From Nocardioides pinisoli (GTDB lineage: Bacteria; Actinomycetota; Actinomycetes; Propionibacteriales; Nocardioidaceae): a stretch of 64,000 nucleotides of DNA. Position numbers and translations under genes: made by a program. This document shows, one piece after another, positions 18,239 through 26,129 of this stretch. The notes beneath the pieces were generated by a model. It worked only from the letters and a program-made list of their open reading frames with translations, did not search any database and was not told the origin of the DNA. The stretch's first letter is position 1. The number at the start of each line of letters is the position of its first letter. The DNA is taken from assembly GCF_024199985.1 (NCBI RefSeq), contig NZ_JANARS010000006.1, positions 248,001-312,000 of the forward strand, written 5' to 3'.

Positions 18239-18754
18239 ATGGTCGAACCTCCGCGCACCCGCCGCCCCGCCCGACGACTCCCCGCGATGCTGGCCGCACT
18301 GCTGCTGGCAGGCTTGACCGCCTGCGCTGATCCTGAGATCGAGACCCAGCCCTCGATCGGCCAGGTGGAGAGCACCGAGTCGATGAAGGCCCTCGGGATG
18401 GCGCTGGTGACCAACGGCGAGGGCGCGGCGCGTCTGGTGGGAACCCTGGTGAACTCCGGTGACGACACCGACCGGCTCGTGGGAGTCGACGTCGACCCGA
18501 CCATCGAGTCCTACGACATCGTGATCGCGGACGGACCCATCGTCCTGCCCCCGGACGAGCCTGTCACGTTGGCCCGCGATGCCCAGATGACGGTGTTCAG
18601 CGATCAGTTCGTGCCCGGCTTCAGGGCCGAGCTGCGGCTGGTCTTCGCGAACTCAGCTCCGATCGCGACGACGGTTCCGGTCGAGACGCAAACGGGTCCC
18701 TACGCCGAGGTGGAGGTGTTGGAACCGATCGACGGTGACATCTCACCGGAGTGA
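18239..18754 (+). CDS. Secreted lipoprotein, possible PCuAC-like fold
   Basis: A 171-residue lipoprotein: arginine-rich start, hydrophobic LPAMLAALLLAGLTAC with lipobox LTAC (Cys near residue 29), then ~140 residues predicted beta-rich (MKALGMALVTNGEGAARLVG, GVDVDPTIESYDIVI, IVLPPDEPVTL, FRAELRLVFANS). The strand pattern and the LPPDEPVTL..G/F segment resemble the PCu(A)C/DUF461 group of small extracytoplasmic proteins, but the copper-binding H/M residues are not evident, so the assignment is weak. The ATG at 18239 gives the best signal peptide; ATG at 18173 is an in-frame alternative. It follows the two-component genes and is convergent with the Kelch gene. Confidence 0.72.
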   Translation: MVEPPRTRRPARRLPAMLAALLLAGLTACADPEIETQPSIGQVESTESMKALGMALVTNGEGAARLVGTLVNSGDDTDRLVGVDVDPTIESYDIVIADGPIVLPPDEPVTLARDAQMTVFSDQFVPGFRAELRLVFANSAPIATTVPVETQTGPYAEVEVLEPIDGDISPE

Positions 18755-18779
18755 GCTGCGAGGCGGGGCCCGTCGCGGT

Positions 18780-19811
18780 TCACGGTGTCATGACGTCCAC
18801 GGTGCGCACGTCGCGCAGGGGCGACTCCTGGCAGCCGCCGATGGCGTAGAGAGCGCCGTCGAGAGCAACGAGCCCGTGGCCGTGGCGAGACAGCGGGGGG
18901 TGGTTCGCGGGCGCCCACTCGCCGGTCCTCAGGTCGAGGGCGGCGGCAAACTCGTGGAACGACACCCACAATCGCCCGTCGAGGACCGCGGCACCGGCTC
19001 GGGACACCGGCTCGGGCAAGGCGGGCCCTGCGGTCCACGTCCCGGTCTTGGGCACGTACCTCTGGACCAGACGGGACGGCGCGCCATCGAGCCAGCCGCC
19101 CAGGACGTAGAGTCCGTCCGACGTTGACACGGTGTCGTGAGACCCGCGGGCGTGCGGCAGCGGGGCGCCGGGCGACCACCGGCCTGACTGCACGTCGAAC
19201 ACGTCCACCTCGCGCACCGCTCCCGCGACCGACTCCCCGCCGACGACGTAGATGCGGCCCTCGTGCAGCGTCACCGTGTGCGCGTAGCGGGCGTGCGGGA
19301 TGGGAGGCAGCGCCGTCCATCTCCCCGACGACGTGTCGAGGACGGCGGAGAAGTCAGTGGGCTGGCTGGCCGCGTCGAGGCCGCCGAAGACGAAGATCCG
19401 GCCATCGATCGCCACGCCCTCGAAGGACGCGAGCCCCACGGGCATCTCCACCTTCGACGTCTTCCAGGCACGGGTGTGCGGGTCGTAGACCTCGATGGAG
19501 GTCAGGCGGTTCCCGCGGTCCCCGGTCATCCCGCCGAGCACCCAGATCTCACCGTCGACGACCGCAGTCGCGAAGTCGTCGCGGGGTGTCTGCAGCGTGC
19601 CGGCGAGCTCCCAGGTGGGCATGGAGGGGTACGGCGCCGTGGTCCGCGCCGGGGTCGGGGTCCCGGAGGCGACCGGCACCTCGGACGTCGCCCGAGGAGG
19701 TCCCGCGGAGCATCCGGTGAACAGCCACAGGATCAGGACCGCCCAGACGTGTACTGGCCGCGAGCGATGCCTGTTCCGGGCGGACACGCGCGAGTGCCGG
19801 GTCCGCCTCAT
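18780..19811 (-). CDS. Kelch-repeat lipoprotein coupled to the peptide-transport operon
   Basis: A 343-residue protein with a hydrophobic signal ([15 protein letters not shown]) and lipobox FTGC (Cys near 34). A linker rich in P, T and S precedes five to six Kelch motifs with the double-glycine signature: [41 protein letters not shown]. These should form a beta-propeller outside the membrane. Its ATG overlaps the stop of dppF (ATGA), so it is the last gene of the transporter operon. The propeller may bind peptides or sugars for the importer, but that is speculation. Confidence 0.88.
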   Translation of the reverse strand: MRRTRHSRVSARNRHRSRPVHVWAVLILWLFTGCSAGPPRATSEVPVASGTPTPARTTAPYPSMPTWELAGTLQTPRDDFATAVVDGEIWVLGGMTGDRGNRLTSIEVYDPHTRAWKTSKVEMPVGLASFEGVAIDGRIFVFGGLDAASQPTDFSAVLDTSSGRWTALPPIPHARYAHTVTLHEGRIYVVGGESVAGAVREVDVFDVQSGRWSPGAPLPHARGSHDTVSTSDGLYVLGGWLDGAPSRLVQRYVPKTGTWTAGPALPEPVSRAGAAVLDGRLWVSFHEFAAALDLRTGEWAPANHPPLSRHGHGLVALDGALYAIGGCQESPLRDVRTVDVMTP

Positions 19812-20926
19812 CGGCTGGCGGTGCTGTCACCGTCGCGTCCGAACATGTGAGCGCCTTCCGTGCGGAGGTCGCGGTCGAGGGCGTGGACGACGTCGCGCTC
19901 GGTGGCGAAGTGGCACGCGGACGGGTGTGCTGCCCCGTCGCGGGTGACGAGCATCGGCTCGTCGGTGGCGCAGATGTCCTCCGCCTTCCAGCAGCGGGTC
20001 CGGAACCGACAGCCGGACGGAGGATCCACCGGGCTGGGCACGTCGCCCTCAAGCACGATGTGGTCGCGATGGCCCCGCAACCGGGGGTCCGGCACCGAGA
20101 CCGCGGACAGGAGCGCCTGGGTGTAGGGGTGGGTGGGGTGCTCGTAGATCTCGGCCTCGGTGCCGTACTCGACGCCTTTGCCGAGGTACATCACCAGCAC
20201 CCGGTCGGAGATGTGCCGGACCACCGACAGGTCGTGGGCGATGAACACGTAGGACAACCCGAACTCTTCCTGCAGCTGCTCGAAGAGGTTGACGACCTGG
20301 GCCTGCACCGACACGTCGAGAGCAGAGACCGGCTCGTCGCAGACGATGATCTCCGGCTTGAGCGCCAGGGCGCGGGCGATGCCGATGCGCTGGCGTTGAC
20401 CGCCCGAGAACTGATGCGGGTAGCGGTTGACGTGGCTGGGATCGAGCCCCACCACGTCGAGCAGCTCCTGGACGGTCGTGCGTCGATCCCGACCGGCCAG
20501 GGCGTCGGGGTGCACGTGATAGGGCTCACCGACGATGTCTCCCACGGTCATTCGCGGGTCGAGGGACGAGTAGGGGTCCTGCAGGACGATCTGGATGTTG
20601 CGCCTCATCTTGCGGAGCTCAGGCCCCTTGAGGTCGGCGATCTCGCGCCCGTTCAGCTTGATGGAACCCGAGGTGGGCCGCTCGAGCCCCATCAGCAACC
20701 GACCCAGGGTCGATTTCCCGCAGCCGGACTCCCCGACGACACCGAGCGTCTCGCCGCGGCGCAACTCCAGCGACACGCCGTCGACCGCCTGCACCTGGCC
20801 GACCGTCCGTTGGAAGACGATGCCCTTCTTCACCGGAAAGTACTTCTTGACGTCCGTGACCTGGAGGACGACGTCACCGTCGGCGCGAGCGAGCTTCGAG
20901 TTCTGCTCACTCATTTCGGTGCTCAT
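19808..20926 (-). CDS. dppF: Oligopeptide/dipeptide ABC transporter ATP-binding protein, OppF/DppF type
   Basis: A 372-residue ATPase: Walker [10 protein letters not shown] (about residue 68), signature [14 protein letters not shown] (about 170), Walker [13 protein letters not shown], switch IAHDLSVV, and the C-terminal oligopeptide domain ([22 protein letters not shown], then SGCRFRTRC with cysteines CRFRTRCW...CATDEP). That C-terminal block is diagnostic of the Opp/Dpp subfamily, where the cysteines can hold an iron-sulfur cluster. It overlaps dppD upstream and the Kelch gene downstream by 4 nt each. Confidence 0.95.
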   Translation of the reverse strand: MSTEMSEQNSKLARADGDVVLQVTDVKKYFPVKKGIVFQRTVGQVQAVDGVSLELRRGETLGVVGESGCGKSTLGRLLMGLERPTSGSIKLNGREIADLKGPELRKMRRNIQIVLQDPYSSLDPRMTVGDIVGEPYHVHPDALAGRDRRTTVQELLDVVGLDPSHVNRYPHQFSGGQRQRIGIARALALKPEIIVCDEPVSALDVSVQAQVVNLFEQLQEEFGLSYVFIAHDLSVVRHISDRVLVMYLGKGVEYGTEAEIYEHPTHPYTQALLSAVSVPDPRLRGHRDHIVLEGDVPSPVDPPSGCRFRTRCWKAEDICATDEPMLVTRDGAAHPSACHFATERDVVHALDRDLRTEGAHMFGRDGDSTASR

Positions 20927-21975
20927 GAGCCGAGCACCTCCTCCCAGTAGTGGCAGGCGCTCTTGCGCCCGCCCGGCACGTCGTACAGCGGCGGCTCGTC
21001 GTGCGCACAGTTGCCACGGGCGTACTGGCAGCGCGGATTGAACGAACAGCCCGGGGGGCGGTCGGTCAGTACGGGCGGCAGGCCCTTGATGACGGTCAGG
21101 TCCTGGCCCTTCTGGTCGATGCGCGGGATCGACTCGAGAAGGGCCTTCGTGTAGGGGTGCGCCGGCTTCTCATAGATGTCGTAGACGTTGGCCTGCTCGA
21201 CCGCGCCGCCGGCGTACATCACGCAGATTTTGTCCGCGACGTCGGCAACGACGCCCATGTCGTGGGTGATCAGCACCAGCCCGAGCTGCAGCTCCTTCTG
21301 CAGCCCAGCGAGCAGGTCCATCACCTGCGCCTGGACGGTCACGTCCAGGGCGGTGGTGGGCTCGTCGGCGATGATGACGTCCGGCTCGAGCGCCAGTGCC
21401 ATCGCGATCATCACGCGCTGGCGCATGCCTCCGGAGAACTGGTGGGGGTAGTCGCTCACCCGCTCCTTCGCGGCCGGGATGCCGACCATGTCGAGGAGCT
21501 CGACGGCCCGGCGCCTGGCATCGGCGCGCGAGGCGCCGGAGTGCTTGCGCGCCGGCTCGCCGAGCTGCCAGCCGACGGTGAACACCGGGTTGAGCGCGGA
21601 CAGCGCGTCCTGGAAGATCATCGCGATCCGGTTCGCCCTGACGTGTCGTCGTACGGACTCGTCCAGCGACAGGAGGTCGACGCCGCGGTAGCGCACCTCG
21701 CCACCGGCGATCTTCGCCGGCGGGGTGTCCAAGATGCCCATGATGGCCTGGGCGGTCACCGATTTCCCACAGCCGGACTCGCCCAGGATGCCCAGGGTCT
21801 CCCCGGCCTCGAGCACGAAGCTGACGCCGTTGACTGCGTGGGCCAGCCCGTCACGGGTGTGGAACTCGACCTGCAGGTCCCTGACCTCCAGGAGGGGCGC
21901 GTCCTCGTCGAACGCGAGGGCGTCCAGAGGCGTCCGGATGGCGCGGTGGTGTCCGTTGCTGAGTATGTCGGTCAT
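20923..21975 (-). CDS. dppD: Oligopeptide/dipeptide ABC transporter ATP-binding protein, OppD/DppD type
   Basis: A 350-residue ATPase with Walker [10 protein letters not shown] (about residue 55), signature [14 protein letters not shown] (about 170), Walker [13 protein letters not shown], switch [13 protein letters not shown] and the C-terminal Opp block ([40 protein letters not shown]). It pairs with DppF to drive the permeases. The order dppA-B-C-D-F is canonical and the 4-nt overlap with dppF shows coupling. Confidence 0.95.
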   Translation of the reverse strand: MTDILSNGHHRAIRTPLDALAFDEDAPLLEVRDLQVEFHTRDGLAHAVNGVSFVLEAGETLGILGESGCGKSVTAQAIMGILDTPPAKIAGGEVRYRGVDLLSLDESVRRHVRANRIAMIFQDALSALNPVFTVGWQLGEPARKHSGASRADARRRAVELLDMVGIPAAKERVSDYPHQFSGGMRQRVMIAMALALEPDVIIADEPTTALDVTVQAQVMDLLAGLQKELQLGLVLITHDMGVVADVADKICVMYAGGAVEQANVYDIYEKPAHPYTKALLESIPRIDQKGQDLTVIKGLPPVLTDRPPGCSFNPRCQYARGNCAHDEPPLYDVPGGRKSACHYWEEVLGS

Positions 21976-21987
21976 CGTCGTCCTCTC

Positions 21988-22902
21988 CTATCGATTTCGT
22001 GGGTCGAGCGCATCGCGGAGGACGTCGCCGAGCAGGATGAACGCCAGCACGGTGGTGACGATGAATGCGCACGGGTAGACGAGCAGGTGCCAGAACCCGG
22101 CGAGCGCGAGTGTCTGGCCGTCGGCCACGAGCAGTCCCCACGACGCCGCCGGTCGCTGGTAGCCGACACCGAGGAAAGTGAGCGTTGCTTCGGCGCTGAT
22201 GTAGGTGCCGAGCGCGATCGTCGCCAGCACGATCACGGGAGCGATGCTGTTGGCGATCACGTGCTTGCGGATGATGAACAGGTCGCTGGCGCCGAGCGCT
22301 CGCGCCGCGTCGATGAAATCCTTCTGCTTGGTAGCGATGACGCTTCCGCGCATGACGCGGGTCAGCGACGTCCATCCGAACACGACGAAGACCAGAGTCA
22401 GGGTGTAGACGTTCCGTTCGGGGAACAGCGCCAGGAAGACCAGCGCTCCCAGGATGAACGGCAGGCCGAAGAAGATGTCGGTGATCCGACTGATGATCGT
22501 GTCGGTGCCTCCTCCGTAGTAGCCGGCCGCGGTGCCGAGCAGGACGCCGAGGATCGTCGTCCCCGCGGTCACCAGGATCGCCAGGATCACGGACTTCCCG
22601 GTTCCCCAGACCAGGGACGACCACATGTCGCAACCGGCGGTGGTGTAACCGAACGGATGGTCCCAGGTGGGCTTGCCCCGGGCGTTCGCCAGGTCGCAGG
22701 CGCCCCGTGCGTTCGGCGACTCCGACGCCCACAGCTGAGGGAAGAAGGCCATGGTGAGGATGACCAGCACGAGCATCAGCGACACCCAGAAGAGCGGTTT
22801 GCGCGCCAACTCGTAGCGCACGTCGCCCCACAGCGAGCGGTTGACGCCCTCGTCGGCGATCTCACTGGCTCCGGCGCTCTTCGCCGACATCGTCTCAGTC
22901 AT
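21988..22902 (-). CDS. dppC: Peptide ABC transporter permease, DppC type
   Basis: A 304-residue permease with an N-terminal OppC_N helix (FWVSLMLVLVILTMAFFP), five further helices and the EAA loop ARALGASDLFIIRKHVIAN near 190 that docks onto the ATPases. A ~35-residue extracytoplasmic insert (NARGACDLANARGKPTWDHPFG) precedes TM2. The start overlaps the end of dppB by 8 nt. Confidence 0.93.
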   Translation of the reverse strand: MTETMSAKSAGASEIADEGVNRSLWGDVRYELARKPLFWVSLMLVLVILTMAFFPQLWASESPNARGACDLANARGKPTWDHPFGYTTAGCDMWSSLVWGTGKSVILAILVTAGTTILGVLLGTAAGYYGGGTDTIISRITDIFFGLPFILGALVFLALFPERNVYTLTLVFVVFGWTSLTRVMRGSVIATKQKDFIDAARALGASDLFIIRKHVIANSIAPVIVLATIALGTYISAEATLTFLGVGYQRPAASWGLLVADGQTLALAGFWHLLVYPCAFIVTTVLAFILLGDVLRDALDPRNR

Positions 22903-23899
22903 AGCGGATCCTCGGGTCGAGTGCGGCGTACAGGATGTCGACGACGAGGTTCGAGACGAGGAACACGACCGTGAGGATCGTGACCACGCCGATGATCACC
23001 GGGGCGTCGTTGGCCTGGATCGCAAGGAACACCAGTTGCCCGACCCCGGGGATGTTGAAGATGCCTTCGGTGACGAGCGAGCCGCCAAGCAGGAACCCGA
23101 TGTCGATGCCGATGTAGGTGATCACCGGGATGAGCGAGTTGCGCAGTGTGTGGACACCGACGATGTCTCTGGCGCCCAGGCCCTTGGCTCGCGCGGTGCG
23201 GACATAGTCGGATCGCAGGTTCTCGATCAAGCTGGTGCGGGTGAGACGAGCGATGGCCGCCAAGGAGAACGCGCCGAGCACGATGCCGGGGAGCACCAGG
23301 CTGAGCCAGGGGTAGTCGGGGTCGTAGCCGACGTTGAGCATCTGTCCGAGCCACTCCGGTGCCCAGTCGCTGTTGCGCAACGGCAGCCCGATCTTGAGTC
23401 CGACGAGGAGCAGGGCCAGCGATCCGAAGACGAACACCGGAAAGGCGATCAGCACGACAGTGGTGAAGCGCACCAGGTTGTCGATGAGCTTGTCCTTCTT
23501 GAGCCCGGCCAGCACTCCGGCGGTGATGCCGACGACGATCTCGAACGCGAGCGCGATCACGGTCAGCCGAGCAGTGACGGGAAATCGCTCGAGGAACATC
23601 TCCATCACCGAGCGGCCCCGGAAGTTCACCCCGAAGTCGCCGGAGGCGTACTGCCCGATCCGATCCACGAACAGGCCGACGCACGGGTTGCCCGTCTGCT
23701 CGAGGCAGGGGTCGTCGAGGTTGTACCTCGCTTGCAGCTCCTCGATGATCGCCTGCGGCGGGGCGTTGGGCCCGAAGAGGGCCCGCACCGGGTCACCGAC
23801 GATCTGGATCGTCAGTGTGCTGAGCATGTGAAGCAGGAAGAGCGTCCCGAGGATGACGGGGATGAACTGGATCAGCCGACGGGCGACGTAGCGACCCAT
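22895..23899 (-). CDS. dppB: Peptide ABC transporter permease, DppB type
   Basis: A 334-residue permease starting MGRYVARRLIQFIPVILGTLF, with the typical DppB N-terminal helix, the GPNAPPQAIIEELQARYNLDDP periplasmic segment, and the EAA loop ARAKGLGARDIVGVHTLRNS near 230. The ATG at 23899 follows AAAGGGG at the right spacing. It is separated from the binding-protein gene by a 140-nt gap holding a strong stem-loop. Confidence 0.93.
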   Translation of the reverse strand: MGRYVARRLIQFIPVILGTLFLLHMLSTLTIQIVGDPVRALFGPNAPPQAIIEELQARYNLDDPCLEQTGNPCVGLFVDRIGQYASGDFGVNFRGRSVMEMFLERFPVTARLTVIALAFEIVVGITAGVLAGLKKDKLIDNLVRFTTVVLIAFPVFVFGSLALLLVGLKIGLPLRNSDWAPEWLGQMLNVGYDPDYPWLSLVLPGIVLGAFSLAAIARLTRTSLIENLRSDYVRTARAKGLGARDIVGVHTLRNSLIPVITYIGIDIGFLLGGSLVTEGIFNIPGVGQLVFLAIQANDAPVIIGVVTILTVVFLVSNLVVDILYAALDPRIRYD

Positions 23900-23939
23900 G
23901 AGGACCCCTTTCCGGTTCTGCTCAGTGGTGGCCGCCCGA

Positions 23940-23971
23940 GCGGGGGCGGGCACGGTGTGCCCGGCCCCCGC
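23940..23971 (-). terminator. Stem-loop between dppA and dppB
   Basis: GCGGGGGCGGGCAC (23940-23953) pairs with GTGCCCGGCCCCCGC (23957-23971) apart from one bulged base, giving a ~14-bp GC stem with a 3-nt loop. No U-tract follows. Such stems after binding-protein genes usually protect the 5' mRNA or partly attenuate, giving more binding protein than permease. Confidence 0.65.
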
Positions 23972-24039
23972 ACGGGCTGGTGTGCGCCCGGGGTGTTCCC
24001 AGACCCGGCATCTGGGACACGTGCTGTGTTGCTAGACGC

Positions 24040-25656
24040 TCACTCCTCGACGGTGATCTCGCCGTACGCGATCTCACCCTCGCCCACGTCGAACCGGACG
24101 TTGCCGACCTCGTCGGAGTGGGCGATGGCAGTGCCGCCGCTCCACATCGGGATGATCGGCATGTCCTCGAGAGCCAGGTCGCCGGCCTGCTGGTAGAGGT
24201 CGATGGCTTCGTCCAACGAGGTGGCGGCGTCGCCCTGGGCGACCAGCTCGTCCAGCTCCGGGTTGCTGTAGCCCGTGTAGTTCGAGTCACCGTCGGTGCC
24301 CACGATCGGCCGGATGTAGTTCTCCGGCGACGGGTAGTCCAGGGACCAGCCGAGGCGGAACGGGCCCTCGAAGTCACCGCCGTCGAGGAGCTCGAGGTAC
24401 TGCGCCCACTCGGTGGAGTTCAGCTCGTAGTCGAAGCCGAGCGTCTTCTGGACCTGACGGGCTGCCGCCTCGACCCAGGCGTCGTGTCCGGCGCCGGCGT
24501 TGAAGTAGTACTGAAGGGTCATACCCTCGGGGTCCACCCCGGACTCAGCGAGCAACTCCTTGGCCCGCTCGGGGTCGTACGTGCAGTACTCGCACGCGTC
24601 GTCTCGCGCACCGGGGATCGGCGGCGTCACGATGTCGGTCGACGGGTAGGCCAGTCCGTTGAGCACCTGATCGACGATCAGCTCGCGGTCGATCGCCATC
24701 GAGATCGCCTGGCGCACCTTCTTGTTGTCGTACGGCGCCTCGTCGATGGGGAACCCGAGGTAGGTCAGTGTCGCAGTGGGCTCCTCGATGATCGCGTCAC
24801 CGAGCACGCCCTGCGCCTCGAGGTAGACCTCGGGCGCCAGGCTGAGCACGTCGAGGCCGCCGTTCTGGAAGTCGCGGTAGGCCGCGACCGGCGTGGTGAA
24901 CATCTTGAACTCGACCGAGTCCGCCATCGCGGGCTGCTCGCCCTCGTAGTCGGCCCATTTCTCGACCGTGATCTGCTGGTCGTGCTGCCAGGGCTCCGTC
25001 ATCTCGTAGGCGCCGGTGCCGATCGGTGTGTCGTTGCACGAGTCGATGTCGTCGAAGCACTCCTGGGCGATGGGAGCGAACGCCGGGGCGTAGCTCAGCA
25101 TCTGACCGAACTGCGAGAACGGCTTGTCGAGCGTCACCTCGAGGGTCTGCTCGTCGACGACCTTGATCCCGGAGGCCTCAGGGCCCTCTCCCGCGCCCTC
25201 GATGCGAGACATGAAACCGGCCGTGGCCTGCGCGTTGTCGGGGTCCTGCGAGAAGTTCCACGCACGGGCGAATGACTCGGCGTCGATCGGTTCACCGTTG
25301 TGGAAGGTGCGGCCCTCCTTGAGCGTGATCGTCCAGACCGTCTGGTCCTCGTTGGCCGTGATCTCCTCCGCAAGACCGTCATAGATCAGCTCGCCCGACT
25401 CGAAGTCGGTGCTGACCAGCGGGTCGTTGATGAGGTCGAGGACGGCGCTGCACTCGGACTCGTAGCAGTTCGAGGCAGGAGCCAGGAACGTCGGCTCGGT
25501 CAGCTCGGCGGCGTACGTTCCTCCCGCGGTGCCGGTCGACGGGTCGGAGGTCCCTTCGTTCTGGTCCGCGTCGTCGTTCCCGCCGCCGCATGCGGCCAGA
25601 CCGAGGACAAGTGCTGAGCAGGCGGCTGCGACGCGCCATGACCGTTTCGCTCGCAT
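24040..25656 (-). CDS. dppA: Oligopeptide-binding lipoprotein (SBP_bac_5 family)
   Basis: A 538-residue extracytoplasmic binding protein: signal VAAACSALVLGLAAC with lipobox LAAC (Cys ~23), then an acidic linker and the family-5 binding fold (VWTITLKEGRTFHNGEPIDAE at ~115, QAISMAIDRELIVDQVLNGLA at ~325, ENYIRPIVGTDGDSNYTGYSNPELDEL near 450). It captures peptides for DppBCDF. The ATG at 25656 has AGGAG 6 nt upstream. The promoter region contains copy 2 of the motif shared with the two-component locus, suggesting common control (inference). Confidence 0.93.
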   Translation of the reverse strand: MRAKRSWRVAAACSALVLGLAACGGGNDDADQNEGTSDPSTGTAGGTYAAELTEPTFLAPASNCYESECSAVLDLINDPLVSTDFESGELIYDGLAEEITANEDQTVWTITLKEGRTFHNGEPIDAESFARAWNFSQDPDNAQATAGFMSRIEGAGEGPEASGIKVVDEQTLEVTLDKPFSQFGQMLSYAPAFAPIAQECFDDIDSCNDTPIGTGAYEMTEPWQHDQQITVEKWADYEGEQPAMADSVEFKMFTTPVAAYRDFQNGGLDVLSLAPEVYLEAQGVLGDAIIEEPTATLTYLGFPIDEAPYDNKKVRQAISMAIDRELIVDQVLNGLAYPSTDIVTPPIPGARDDACEYCTYDPERAKELLAESGVDPEGMTLQYYFNAGAGHDAWVEAAARQVQKTLGFDYELNSTEWAQYLELLDGGDFEGPFRLGWSLDYPSPENYIRPIVGTDGDSNYTGYSNPELDELVAQGDAATSLDEAIDLYQQAGDLALEDMPIIPMWSGGTAIAHSDEVGNVRFDVGEGEIAYGEITVEE

Positions 25657-25985
25657 GAGATCTCCTAGCAAAGTCGAGGATGCTCGTCTCGCCATCGTTG
25701 GCCGCCCCGCAGAGCTGCGGCAACGCGCAGCCCCGAACGTCATACGACCGCAAACAGCAACCCCGGTTTGTGACGCGATTGTGTGACGACTGCGTCTCGC
25801 GCGCTCACAGCAGCGGCTGCCGCGGCATCGCCGCCTGCGGGGCCCTTCTTCCGGACTCGCGGGGCGAACCGATGCGAATCGACAGCGACCTCACCAGTCG
25901 GCGTGCACGCCCACGGCGCCGTCCCTGCGTCCGACTACTGGTTGCCGGGTCCCTCAGCTGAGCCGATGACGCGTCGCTCGAACGC
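25657..25985. other. Intergenic region carrying the dppA promoter
   Basis: About 330 nt without a credible gene; the reading frames present have no ribosome site and no recognisable product. It should contain the dpp promoter on the minus strand. The only distinct signal is the shared motif at 25734-25755. Confidence 0.5.
25734..25755. promoter_or_regulatory. Shared 22-bp motif, copy 2 (before dppA)
   Basis: CGAACGTCAT followed by ACGACCGCAAAC, 20 of 22 identical to 15871-15892. It lies 78-99 nt before the dppA start, where an activator or repressor would act. A common regulator for the kinase/lipoprotein locus and the peptide importer is the simplest reading. Confidence 0.5.
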
Positions 25986-26024
25986 ACTTCGGCCCCGAGA
26001 GACTTGCTCTCTCGGGGCCGAAGT
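25986..26024. terminator. Strong bidirectional stem-loop terminator
   Basis: Perfect 16-bp inverted repeat ACTTCGGCCCCGAGAG (25986-26001) / CTCTCGGGGCCGAAGT (26009-26024) with a 7-nt loop. It lies ~105 nt past the nrdJ stop (minus strand) and is the likely end of the nrdR-nrdJ transcript. There is no U-tract, as is common in high-GC bacteria. Confidence 0.8.
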
Positions 26025-26076
26025 GGCTGTCACTGCACTTGTCGTGTCAGCGGTGCCGGATGCTCAGCACTCGCGA

Positions 26077-26115
26077 GAATCGACTGACTCACTTCTGCGA
26101 ATCCACTGACTCACT
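26077..26115. repeat. Short direct repeat downstream of nrdJ
   Basis: GAATCGACTGACTCACT (26077-26093) recurs as GAATCCACTGACTCACT (26099-26115), 16 of 17 identical with a 22-nt period. It lies between the terminator and the nrdJ stop. Function unknown; possibly replication slippage. Confidence 0.5.
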
Positions 26116-26129
26116 CGTGAGAACTCACA

